From NCBI RefSeq assembly GCF_028743715.1, contig NZ_CP117996.1:2232001-2296000 (forward strand): a DNA stretch of 64,000 bases. The letters run 5' to 3'. Below are positions 38,187 through 46,600 of the stretch, piece after piece (within the stretch, counting starts at the first letter, position 1; every line of letters begins with the position of its first letter). Below the pieces are notes generated by a model. It made no database searches and was not told the DNA's origin. It saw only the letters and a list, made by a program, of their open reading frames with translations. Source of the stretch: Microbacterium sp. Clip185 (GTDB lineage Bacteria; Actinomycetota; Actinomycetes; Actinomycetales; Microbacteriaceae). Position numbers and translations under genes: made by a program.

Positions 38187-38486
38187 TCAGCTCACTCCCA
38201 CAGCGCCGCGGCGTCGCGGTCTGCCTGGGACAAGCTCGCACCAGCCGACCGCGCCGCGCCGCGCCGCGCCCACAGAGGATCGCAGGGCACGGTTCAATGC
38301 GTCGAGCGATACCGTCCACTCCCGCTGCGCCTCGTCATACGCATCACGCGCAGCCCCGCTCCACGCTCCCCGCAGCGCACTGACCTCACCGTCGAGCGCG
38401 GCCAGAACATCTTCGAGGGATCCTGCCGCCCGAGCGAGCACGTCTACCATATCCGCATGGCGAGCAGGATCGAACGAGATGCTCAT
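38187..38486 (-). CDS. WXG100 family (ESAT-6-like) protein with altered C terminus
   Basis: This 99-residue protein is a helical hairpin of the type VII secretion WXG100 family; the turn motif is WSG within RGAWSGAARDAYDEAQ at about residue 42. The first 75 residues look normal. The tail then becomes GWCELVPGRPRRRG and so on, while the +1 frame at the same place reads SQADRDAAALWE before a stop, a tail typical of these proteins. The shift coincides with a GCGCC tandem tract. GGAGGAG precedes the start, which overlaps the lipoprotein stop (ATGA). Confidence 0.8.
   Translation of the reverse strand: MSISFDPARHADMVDVLARAAGSLEDVLAALDGEVSALRGAWSGAARDAYDEAQREWTVSLDALNRALRSSVGAARRGAVGWCELVPGRPRRRGAVGVS
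38251..38270. repeat. GCGCC pentanucleotide tandem repeat inside the WXG100 gene
   Basis: Four exact GCGCC units lie within the coding region near its 3' end. Adding one unit would restore the conserved-looking C-terminal frame of the WXG100 protein. Confidence 0.85.
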
Positions 38487-38977
38487 CTCTCCTCCTGCTC
38501 CTGCCGAGTCAGTTCAGGCGCATCTCCCGGGACGCATTGAGAGCTTCCCTCGATGACGTACAAACCTGGCTCGGTATGGAACGCGAGACCGTAGACGTCG
38601 CCACCAGTCGCGTAGATCGATACGGTCGGCTCGGAGACGGTACGCACGTCCATACCCATAGATGCCCAGTAGTTCGAGACCGTTTCCGCATTGGCAGCAT
38701 GATCCGTGAGAGGTTTCCGCGCGTAACTCCACGTGGTCTTGACCCCCTCGCTGCTGCCGAGATCACACGACGCCCATGACGGCGGACTTACCTCTGCCCA
38801 GCCATCGGGCGAAAGCAAAGCAGCGGTGCTTTGCACCACCTTGAAGAATGCAACGCGGGATTCCTGTGGAGTCGTGTCTCCCCCTGGTTGTGTCCCACAC
38901 CCGCTCACCACAAGCATCGCGACGGCAACCAGTACAGCCGACAAGCGGCGTCGCGCACGTACGTTGCTCGTGTTCAC
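38483..38977 (-). CDS. Hypothetical lipoprotein
   Basis: This 164-residue protein has a lipoprotein signal: a basic start, a hydrophobic stretch and the lipobox VSGC at about residues 24-27. It should be anchored outside the membrane. The mature part has no domain I recognise. It starts with GTG overlapping the preceding fragment's stop (GTGA) and ends overlapping the WXG100 start, so the three genes were built as one operon. GC content looks lower than in neighbouring housekeeping genes. Confidence 0.75.
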   Translation of the reverse strand: MNTSNVRARRRLSAVLVAVAMLVVSGCGTQPGGDTTPQESRVAFFKVVQSTAALLSPDGWAEVSPPSWASCDLGSSEGVKTTWSYARKPLTDHAANAETVSNYWASMGMDVRTVSEPTVSIYATGGDVYGLAFHTEPGLYVIEGSSQCVPGDAPELTRQEQEER

Positions 38978-39399
38978 CGTGTTCCTATCGGCAGTAGAGG
39001 CGGCGCGGGGGTGGACTCGCGACTGACGAGCTCGCCCTGCCCCGTGGTGGCGAGTGCAATGTTACGAAGCGACTGGGTATCTCGGTCGAAGTACCCACTG
39101 CCATCGTTGGTAAGTGCTCCATGATCTCGCGCGCCCGCTCGTCCGTCACCGCCGTTGACGTCGAACACCTCGGCGCCGAAGCCCGAGCCTGTTGGGTCGA
39201 CAGGATGCAGCGGACTCGCCTGACCGACCCAAGCCCACGCATCTCCGCTGCCCGGCAACCAGGAAACCGTGTCGGTCGCTTGCCCGGCGAAGACCTGCTC
39301 AGCGTGCAAGTCGTTAGCCTGGTCGATCTGCGGCGGCAGGCCAGCGGAACCAACGCTCACGAAAGCATCGACAGGACGCTCAAGAGCAGAGTTGCTCAT
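38974..39399 (-). pseudogene. 5'-truncated DUF1023 alpha/beta hydrolase fragment
   Basis: The open frame of about 141 residues resembles only the C-terminal part of DUF1023 hydrolases found with actinobacterial type VII genes: VDAFVSVGSAGLPP, then LHPVDPTGSGFGAEVF, and later YFDRDTQSLRNIALATTG. The region with the catalytic GHSYGS serine, which should lie just before residue 1, is missing. Upstream lies the tRNA-Ala terminator. An ATG at 39399 or 39414 could still start translation. The family assignment is from memory of the fold signatures. Confidence 0.6.
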
Positions 39400-39440
39400 T
39401 GTCGCGACGTGCATGCATCGCGTCAATCGCCGAAACGACG

Positions 39441-39465
39441 AAGGCCCCCGCTGAGCGGGGGCCTT
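39441..39465 (-). terminator. Terminator of the tRNA-Ala gene
   Basis: AAGGCCCCCG and CGGGGGCCTT form a 10-bp stem with a 5-base loop, 6 bases after the tRNA on the minus strand. Confidence 0.8.
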
Positions 39466-39470
39466 TCCGG

Positions 39471-39543
39471 TGGACCTGAGGGGATTCGAACCCCTGACCT
39501 CTTCATTGCGAACGAAGCGCGCTACCAACTGCGCCACAGGCCC
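39471..39543 (-). tRNA. tRNA-Ala (anticodon CGC)
   Basis: The minus strand folds into a 73-base cloverleaf from GGGCCTG to CAGGTCC plus the discriminator A. The anticodon loop is TTCGCAA, giving CGC, and the T arm is AGGGGTTCGAATCCCCT. The CCA end is not encoded. It lies between sepX and the type VII-like remnant, whose truncated end sits about 70 bases away. Confidence 0.95.
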
Positions 39544-39589
39544 GGAACTCAACGAGCCTATCACGGCCCGAAGTGACGAAAAAACGTCG

Positions 39590-40489
39590 TCAACCCGCTG
39601 CGCGCCGCGTCGACAGCAGGCGCCGAACGTGGTCTTCGATCTCCGCGTCGTCGACGTACCCCATCCGAGCGAAGGGGGACTCCTCGGCGGTCTTCGCGAT
39701 CCGCGCGGTGTCGATCGACGGCGGCGCGGCCTGCTCGGCGCGCTCGCGCTTGGCCTCTTCCACGGCGGCCCGGCGAAGCGCCGCACGGGCATCCGCCGCG
39801 TCCTGGACGAGAGACGCCCGCGACCCCGAGGTCGCTGCGAGCGGCCTCGGCAGCGATCGCGGTTCCCACGTGGCGGGAGCGGACTTCGTCGGCAGTGCGA
39901 CGTCCTGCACGTCCGTCTGACGGGCCTGGACCGCCACCTGCGGAACGGGAGCGACCCGCCGTGTTGCCCGACGCGCCACACGCGACATCTGCTGCAGCAT
40001 CAGCACCGAGACGACGAAGACAGCGCCCGATGCCCAGAGCAGCGTCGCGCTCGCTGCGGTCAGCTGCACCCAGACGCCCAGGCCCGCTCCTGCGAGCGAG
40101 AGGAGCGCGAGCACGGTGGCGGTCAGCCGAGCCCGTCGACGCGCCCGAGCCATGCGTACCTCAGGCCGGTCGCGCACCGCGCGGGCTTCCTGTTTGGCGG
40201 CAGCGAGCTCCTGCCGCGCGACTTCGAGCTGCGCACGCTCACGCTCGGCGAGCGTCTGACGGGCGAGCTTCTGCTGCGCGGATGCGGTGCGTGCCGTCAA
40301 CTCGAGCCGCACCTCTTCCGGGGTCTCGCTCGTCTCGGCAAGAACGCGCAGCGCCTGATTGAGACGGACGGCGTTGCGCTCCGCAGCGTTGTACTGGTGC
40401 CGGCTCTGCCAGGACGGCAGAAGATAGAGCAGCCACAGCGTCACGGCGACGAGGAAGATCACTCCTCCGCCCAGCACCTGTCCACCCAT
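39590..40489 (-). CDS. sepX: Divisome protein SepX/GlpR
   Basis: This 299-residue membrane protein has one N-terminal helix (about 8-25), a charged coiled-coil region (about 45-110), two central helices (about 122-165), and a disordered, Ala-rich cytoplasmic tail. This layout and the position next to rimJ-like and galU genes match SepX/GlpR, an actinobacterial protein that stabilises FtsZ rings. The start at 40489 has TACCGT with a 7-base gap upstream, probably leaderless. Identification rests on layout and synteny. Confidence 0.78.
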   Translation of the reverse strand: MGGQVLGGGVIFLVAVTLWLLYLLPSWQSRHQYNAAERNAVRLNQALRVLAETSETPEEVRLELTARTASAQQKLARQTLAERERAQLEVARQELAAAKQEARAVRDRPEVRMARARRRARLTATVLALLSLAGAGLGVWVQLTAASATLLWASGAVFVVSVLMLQQMSRVARRATRRVAPVPQVAVQARQTDVQDVALPTKSAPATWEPRSLPRPLAATSGSRASLVQDAADARAALRRAAVEEAKRERAEQAAPPSIDTARIAKTAEESPFARMGYVDDAEIEDHVRRLLSTRRAAG

Positions 40490-40546
40490 GCCGTCAACGG
40501 TAGGCGACGCACCGCGGCGAACACGGCAAGCGTCGGCGTGTCGGCG

Positions 40547-41182
40547 TCAGTCGGAGGGAGCGATGCGGTCGCGCTCCGGCACGTCCGCGGCATCCGCGGG
40601 CGCACGACCGGCGACCCATCGCGCCAGCACCCCTTCGGGCACCTCTTCGCGGGTCAGCGCGAAGGCGTAATGGTCGCGCCAGTCGCCGTCGATGTGGATG
40701 TACCGACGACGCAGACCCTCGTAGCGGAACCCCAGCTTCTGCACGACCCGCAGACTCGCGTCGTTCTCCGGTCGGATGCAGATCTCCATCCGGTGCAGCC
40801 GCAGCTCCGTGAAGCAGAGATCGGTGGCGAGAGCCACGGACGTCGGCGTGATGTCGCGGCCGGCGAACTCACGGGCCACCCAGTAACCGATCGTCGCCGA
40901 CGCGAGCGACCCGCGTGCAATCCCCCACACGTTCAGCTGACCGGCGACGCGCCCGTCGTACTCCATGACCAACGGCACCCCCGCGCCGTCGCGATACTGC
41001 TGGAGCAGCCGACGGATGCCGATCTTCATGTCGAGAAGCACGGCGCCGTCTGGGCTCGTCGCCTCCCAGGGGCGCAGCCATGCGCGGTTCGACATCAGAT
41101 GATCCTGCAGCACGCGCGCATCGCGCGCACGGATCAGACGGATGCCGACCCGCCCGTGCTCGCGCGGTGCCGAAAGGTCCAC
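40547..41182 (-). CDS. RimJ/RimL-type GNAT acetyltransferase
   Basis: This 211-residue GNAT-fold protein has the region ATIGYWVAREFAGRDITPTSVALATD holding the acetyl-CoA loop, and the family segment HRMEICIRPENDASLRVVQKLGFRYEG. Homologues acetylate N termini of ribosomal or other proteins; the real target is unknown. The GTG start at 41182 has GGGGGAGG upstream. It sits between galU and sepX, 17 bases after galU, the usual actinobacterial order. Confidence 0.87.
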   Translation of the reverse strand: MDLSAPREHGRVGIRLIRARDARVLQDHLMSNRAWLRPWEATSPDGAVLLDMKIGIRRLLQQYRDGAGVPLVMEYDGRVAGQLNVWGIARGSLASATIGYWVAREFAGRDITPTSVALATDLCFTELRLHRMEICIRPENDASLRVVQKLGFRYEGLRRRYIHIDGDWRDHYAFALTREEVPEGVLARWVAGRAPADAADVPERDRIAPSD

Positions 41183-41199
41183 CTCGAACCTCCCCCGGT

Positions 41200-42084
41200 T
41201 CAGAGTCCGGCGACGAAGTCCTTGAGCCAGGGCCGCAGGTCCGGGCCGAGGTCGTCGCGATCGCTGGCGAGCTGGACGATCGCCTTGATGTAGTCGAGTT
41301 TGTCACCCGTGTCGTAGCGCCGGCCACGGAACACCACGCCGTACACGCCGCGCTCAGGATCCGTGGCGAGCTCCTGCAGCGCATCGGTGAGCTGGATCTC
41401 GCCGCCCTTGCCCGGCTCAGTGCGCTCGAGCACCTCGAAGACCTCCGGGCCGAGCACGTACCGGCCGATGATGGCGAGATTGGAGGGCGCATCCTCCTTC
41501 TTGGGCTTCTCGACGAGCCCGGTCACCTTGACGACGCCGTCTTCGTCGGTCTCCTCGACAGCGGCGACGCCGTAGAGGTGGATGTTCTCCGGGTCGACCT
41601 CCATGAGGGCGATGACCGCAGCGCCTCGCTTGTCGTACTCGGAGAGCATCTTCGACAGGAGCGGGTCGCGCTCGTCGATCAGATCGTCGCCCAGCAGCAC
41701 CGCGAACGGGTGGTCTCCGACGTGCGCCTGCGCACGCAGCACCGCGTGCCCGAGCCCCTTCGGCTCACCCTGACGCACCATGTGAACGTCGGCAAGGTCG
41801 GAGGAATGCTCCACCTTCGCGAGCTTGCCGGTGTCGCCCTTCTCGCGCAGCTTCTGCTCCAGCTCCGGCATCGCGTCGAAGTGATTCGCGATGTTGTTCT
41901 TGTTGCGGCCGATGATGATCAGCACGTCCTGGATGCCGGCCTCGACCGCCTCTTCGACCACGTACTGGATCGCCGGCTTGTCGACGACGGGCAACATCTC
42001 CTTCGGCATGGCCTTCGTGGCGGGCAGGAATCGTGTTCCCAGACCCGCGGCGGGAATGACGGCCTTGAAGGGCTTGTGAGTCAT
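41200..42084 (-). CDS. galU: UTP--glucose-1-phosphate uridylyltransferase
   Basis: This 294-residue enzyme makes UDP-glucose from UTP and glucose-1-phosphate for cell-wall and polysaccharide synthesis. The nucleotide-binding loop AAGLGTRFLPATKAMPKEMLP is at the N terminus, and LLGDDLIDERDPLL holds a metal-binding Asp. The start at 42084 has TAGGAT with a 6-base gap upstream, so it is probably leaderless. It is divergent from the 5-FTHF cyclo-ligase gene and is followed by the rimJ-like gene. Confidence 0.95.
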   Translation of the reverse strand: MTHKPFKAVIPAAGLGTRFLPATKAMPKEMLPVVDKPAIQYVVEEAVEAGIQDVLIIIGRNKNNIANHFDAMPELEQKLREKGDTGKLAKVEHSSDLADVHMVRQGEPKGLGHAVLRAQAHVGDHPFAVLLGDDLIDERDPLLSKMLSEYDKRGAAVIALMEVDPENIHLYGVAAVEETDEDGVVKVTGLVEKPKKEDAPSNLAIIGRYVLGPEVFEVLERTEPGKGGEIQLTDALQELATDPERGVYGVVFRGRRYDTGDKLDYIKAIVQLASDRDDLGPDLRPWLKDFVAGL

Positions 42085-42137
42085 GCCGCGATCCTATCGG
42101 CACGCCTCCGACGGTTGCGGTCCTTAGAATCATGTGC

Positions 42138-42743
42138 ATGTCAGACGGTGACGATCGCAATGCAGTGGACGACGTCAAGCGCGCACTCCGCGCCGACCTG
42201 CGGGAGCGGCGGCAGACGCTGTCGGCCACCGCGCGGGAGAGCGCGGGCGCGGGAGTCCACCAGCAGCTCGACGCTCTGACGGCGGCGCACCACGTGACCT
42301 CGCTCTCCTGCTTCCTCTCCACCAACGCCGAACCCGACACGCGCGAGTTCGTGCGCGAGGCCGTGCGACGCGGCATCCGCGTCCTGCTGCCCGTCACCCG
42401 CGTGGACGGGCTGCTCGATTGGGCCGTCGCAACCGAGGACGGCGAGATCGCGGAGGGCCTGTTCGGTCTGCCCGAACCCGTCGGTGAGCTGCTGGGCCCC
42501 ATCGCCGTCAACGACGTCGACCTGATGATCGTGCCCGCCGCCGCCGTCGATCGCCGCGGGATGCGGCTGGGATGGGGCCGCGGCTATTTCGACAAGACCA
42601 TCGGCTCGATGCAGAAATGCCCGCCGGTATACGCGGTCGTCTACGACTCCGAGATCCTCGACGACGTCCCGACGGATGTGCACGACCAGCCCGTCGACGG
42701 CGTCGTCACCCCCACCCGCACCCTGACGCTGCGCACCCGCTGA
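42138..42743 (+). CDS. 5-formyltetrahydrofolate cyclo-ligase
   Basis: This 201-residue enzyme converts 5-formyl-THF to 5,10-methenyl-THF using ATP. The family signature RGMRLGWGRGYFDKTIG is seen near residue 140, and LRADLRERRQTLS with the ATP-binding basic residues near the N terminus. ATG 42138 is chosen because TAGAAT lies 7 bases upstream; ATG 42132 is too close to that element. It is followed by fmdB-like and mscL genes in the same direction. Confidence 0.92.
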   Translation: MSDGDDRNAVDDVKRALRADLRERRQTLSATARESAGAGVHQQLDALTAAHHVTSLSCFLSTNAEPDTREFVREAVRRGIRVLLPVTRVDGLLDWAVATEDGEIAEGLFGLPEPVGELLGPIAVNDVDLMIVPAAAVDRRGMRLGWGRGYFDKTIGSMQKCPPVYAVVYDSEILDDVPTDVHDQPVDGVVTPTRTLTLRTR

Positions 42744-42764
42744 GCGCCTGACCCCGGAGGCACC

Positions 42765-43049
42765 ATGCCCACCTACGCCTATGCCTGCAAGTCCTGCGGA
42801 CACCGCTTCGACACCGTGCAGTCCTTCTCCGACCCCGCACTGACCGAGTGCCCCTCATGCGGCGGCGAACTGCGCAAAGAGTACGGATCGATCGGCGTGA
42901 CGTTCAACGGCTCCGGCTTCTACCGCACCGACTCGCGCGCCGGCGCACCGAGCTCGGCCTCGACCGGCACGTCGGGTGGAGACTCCGGCTCGTCCGGGGC
43001 ATCATCGAGCACGGGGGCCACCGCTCCCGCCGCGCCCGCGGCTTCCTGA
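42765..43049 (+). CDS. FmdB family zinc-ribbon protein
   Basis: This 94-residue protein has a zinc ribbon in its first 45 residues, with paired cysteines in CKSCGHRF and CPSCGGELRKEYG, then a Ser/Gly/Ala-rich flexible tail. FmdB-type proteins were first linked to formamidase regulation, but the role in actinobacteria is unknown. GGAGG lies 5 bases upstream of the ATG. It is commonly found between the cyclo-ligase and mscL genes. Confidence 0.9.
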   Translation: MPTYAYACKSCGHRFDTVQSFSDPALTECPSCGGELRKEYGSIGVTFNGSGFYRTDSRAGAPSSASTGTSGGDSGSSGASSSTGATAPAAPAAS

Positions 43050-43083
43050 CCGGCCTGGCGCCGGCGACATAAGGAGAGAATCG

Positions 43084-43503
43084 ATGATCAAGGGTTTCAA
43101 GGAGTTCATCCTCCGCGGCAACGTGATCGACCTCGCGGTCGCTGTCGTCATCGGCGCGGCGTTCACCGCTGTCGTGAACGCGATCGTCGCGTCGATCATC
43201 ACTCCGCTCATCGCCATCTTCTGGAAGGCCGACGAGAACGGCGTTCCCGGCATCGAGGTGCCCGACATCTACGGCGGCACGGTGACGTTCCCGATCGGCG
43301 GTCTCATCACCGCGATCGTGAGCTTCTTCGCCGTCGCGATCGTCGTCTACTTCGTGTTCGTCATGCCGATGAACCTGTGGAAGGCGCGCCAGGCTGCGCG
43401 GGCCGGCGTGCCGGAGCCCGAAGCGGCTCCCGCCCCCACCGAGCAGGAACTGCTGGTGCAGATCCGCGACCTGCTCGAACAGCAGAACAAGACCCACCCC
43501 TGA
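43084..43503 (+). CDS. mscL: Large-conductance mechanosensitive channel
   Basis: This 139-residue membrane channel opens under high membrane tension to release solutes. The N-terminal amphipathic helix and pore helix are in FKEFILRGNVIDLAVAVVIG, the second transmembrane helix is near residues 70-95, and the C-terminal coiled-coil bundle ends in LLVQIRDLLEQQ. GGAGAG lies about 6 bases before the ATG. It closes the conserved cluster that begins with the cyclo-ligase gene. Confidence 0.96.
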   Translation: MIKGFKEFILRGNVIDLAVAVVIGAAFTAVVNAIVASIITPLIAIFWKADENGVPGIEVPDIYGGTVTFPIGGLITAIVSFFAVAIVVYFVFVMPMNLWKARQAARAGVPEPEAAPAPTEQELLVQIRDLLEQQNKTHP

Positions 43504-43507
43504 CGCC

Positions 43508-43690
43508 TCAGTAGTGCGGGGGGACCTCGCGCCGCATCCGCTCGTCGTTCGGGCCCGCCTCGGACGCAGCGGATGCGGCGTCGTCGCGTGTGCTCTCGGG
43601 CTCTTCGACCGCGCCGGGCGCGGGCGTCAGCCGGGCGCGTCGCGCACCCGTCACACGGACGACGCGCTGGCGGTCGTCACTCGGCGACAT
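43508..43690 (-). CDS. Small conserved protein, 60 aa
   Basis: This 60-residue protein is charged, disordered in the middle, and ends NDERMRREVPPHY. That ending resembles a C-terminal signature I recall from small actinobacterial proteins encoded next to this type of helicase. Its start overlaps the end of the large helicase-like gene by 14 bases, which supports a shared transcript. No strong ribosome site is visible, so it may depend on translation of the upstream gene. Function unknown. Confidence 0.65.
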   Translation of the reverse strand: MSPSDDRQRVVRVTGARRARLTPAPGAVEEPESTRDDAASAASEAGPNDERMRREVPPHY

Positions 43691-46600
43691 CGATCGGCTG
43701 CGTACTGGCCTGCGGCGATGTGCCCGCCTCGATACCGAGCAGCGTCGCCACGCGCGCCGCGACCGCAGCGGGGTCGCTGTAAAGGTCGAAGGCGTGCACG
43801 CGCAGGTAGTGCCAGCCCAGGCGTCGAAGGATCTGGGGCCGCAGGCGGAGCGATTCGCGCAGCGACTCGGGACGCGTCTCCGGGTCACTCTCGACGACGA
43901 CGGCCTTGCCGTCATGGCCCGCGACGAGCGGCAGTAGCCCGCGGTAGTCGAGATCGACCTTGATGCCCTTGGCTCGCAGCTCCCGAGCGAGGGCGCGGGT
44001 CAGCGGGTCGGCGAGGTCCTCGAGACGCGTCTCGCGCGCTCGCGCCGCCACTCCGCCGAGGATGCTCATGAGCGTCGCGGCGCCATGCTCGAGTCGGCCG
44101 TCCTCGAACGCGCTGGGACGGATGGAGGAGACGATCACCATCGAGCGACGCGCACGAGTCATTCCGACCGTGAGCAGTCGCTCTCCGTCAGCCGTGGACA
44201 GGTCGCCGAAATCGCTGAGGACGCGACCGTGCTTAGTCAGCCCGAACCCGAGCGAGAAGATCACACGATCGCGACTCTCCGCGACCGACTCCTCGAGGGT
44301 CAGCACGGCGAACGGCTCGGCCGTCTCGCGCGACACGAAGTCAGCCACGTCGGAGCGCCCCGCGAAGGCGACGTCCACGGCGGCACGGATGCGTTCGGCG
44401 TGCCGCCTGCTGGCGGTGACGACCATGAGGCTCTCACCGGATCGGTTGACCGCGTGCTCGGTCACAAGCGTGACGACGCGCGCGACCTCGGCGTCGGGGC
44501 TCTCGACGGCACCCGAGATGGGATCCGGTGTTCCCGTTCCGCCCTCGACGTAGTCGACGCTCAGGCTCCCTCGGCCAAGGTAAGCACCGGCCCAGGGCAG
44601 AGAGACGAGCTCGCCGCCGTAGAAGGCGTCATTCACGAGCTGCGCCAGGTCCTCGCCGCCGGCGCGGTAGCTGCGGGTCAGGGTGGCGACGTCGAGGAGC
44701 TCCGCCATCCGCTCGAACACCGACACCTCGTCGAACGGCTCGTCGAACTCGTCTGCGACCGCGCGCTCGCCCGCGCCGACCGCGAAGGGCGTCGGCTTCT
44801 GGGTGACGGGGTCGCCGAAGAGAACCACCTGCCGCGCGCGCCGCAGCGCCGGCGCCGCCTCCGCGAGACAGAGGGCGGCCGCATCCGCGATGATCACGAC
44901 GTCGAACGGCGGGTGGTCGGGGATCTCGGGCACCTCGTAGGGCGAGGCGAGCCACACGGGCGCCAGCGTGCGCATGAGCGTCGGCGCTGCCCGCACGAGC
45001 TGCTCTGGGGCCGATACGCCGCCTTTGAGCGCCTGCTTGAGCGCCGCAGCCTCGTCGGCGTGGTCGACCAGCCCGATCTTCCACTGCGTCGCGAGCTGCG
45101 CCGCGAGGACGGGACCGGATGCGGCGGCATGCGCCTCGTCCACCAGCCGGAAGTCGCGCTCGAGGCGGTCCAGCACGGCGGTGTTCGCGCCGAGGAGCGC
45201 GCGGTCGGTGCGCAGCAGATGCTCCAGAGCGGACTGCCACCACGCGAACTCTAGCTCGGCCGCGACCTGGTCTTCCGGAGCGTGACGCACCGACAGCTCG
45301 GTGAGCAGGGGCGCGAGTCCCATGCGGTCGAGTTCCGTGCGCAATGTGGCACGCTCGACGAGGTTCTCGAAGTAGGCCGACTCGGCGGCGAGACCGGCCA
45401 GCACGCGCATCAGCTGCGCCACCGGCAGCGACGCGAGTCGGCTCGACTCACGCCGCCGCAGGATCTGGTCGAGTTCGCCGAGCTGCGCGTGCACCCGCTG
45501 CCAGGCGACATGCACGTCGGCGAGGCCGACGGGCACCTCGGGCACGACGCCGGCGTCGACCAGACGCTGCCAGTCGGCGCGCTGCTGCTGGATGCGCACG
45601 AGCGACTCGTACATGTCGCCGACGTGCACCCCGGGGCGCACGTACTCGCGCGACAGGCGCTTGAGGCGGCGCCGGTTCGCGCTGGACATATCCGCGGACT
45701 CACGCTTGGGAGCATGTGCCTGGATCAGCTCGACCAGCGGGCGCTCGAAGACGCTCGGGCTGAACTTGTCGAGGGTCTCGCGGATGCCCTGCAGCAGGCG
45801 CAGGTAGTCGCCGAGCTCGTCGATGGTGCGGAAGGGCCGCATCCGGGTCTGCGCGATCAGCTCGTATCCGCGCTCGAGCAGGCTCGGGACCTCTCGGCCG
45901 CTCAGCTTGCCGGCGAGTGCGTGCGCGGCGCGTGCAGACTCGGTGGTGTCGAAGCTCACGCCGTACCAGGGCGAGTCGTCGGGGCCGAAGCGGAACTCCC
46001 CCAGCTTCGCGGCGGCCACGAGCTTCGCCGCCGCCTGCGGCCGCGAATCGCGCAGAGCCTCGAGCGTGGCGATGTCGAAACGGGCGGTTGTCGATGGGGC
46101 CGGAGACAGCGCACTCAGCTCGGTCAATCGGCGCACGACCTGCAGAGCCGAGGCTCCGAGACTCGGGTGCGAGGCGGTCAACGCACCCCGGTAGTCGCGC
46201 AGGACCGTGCGCAGTCGCAGCAGCGCGTCGTCGATCTCGGCGACCTTGGGCGGCTGCGCCTTCTCGTTACGTCCGATCGCGCGGATGAGATCCCGGTGGA
46301 GGTGACGCGGCGTGACGGCGAGCGCGTCCAGGCCGATACCCGCGAGGCGATGGCGAACGCCGTCGAGGGTGGATCGGCGCGCGCTCACCACGAGCACACG
46401 TCGACCGCTCTGAACGAGGGCGCCGATCGCGTTGATGACGGTCTGCGTGCCACCGGTGCCGGGCAAGGTGTGCACCGCGAGCGAGTGTCCGGCGGCGATG
46501 CGCGCGAGCACGGCCTCCTGCTCCTCATCCGCATCCAGCAGGAGCGTGTCCGCAGCGGGGGTGCGCTCATCGGGGCTCGTGACGCGAGGAAGCGCGGGAC

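Noticed and set aside
38187..39399. A functional type VII secretion locus
   Set aside because: No EccC-type ATPase or membrane components are in the window and one of the three genes is truncated, so only a remnant or orphan substrate cluster can be claimed.
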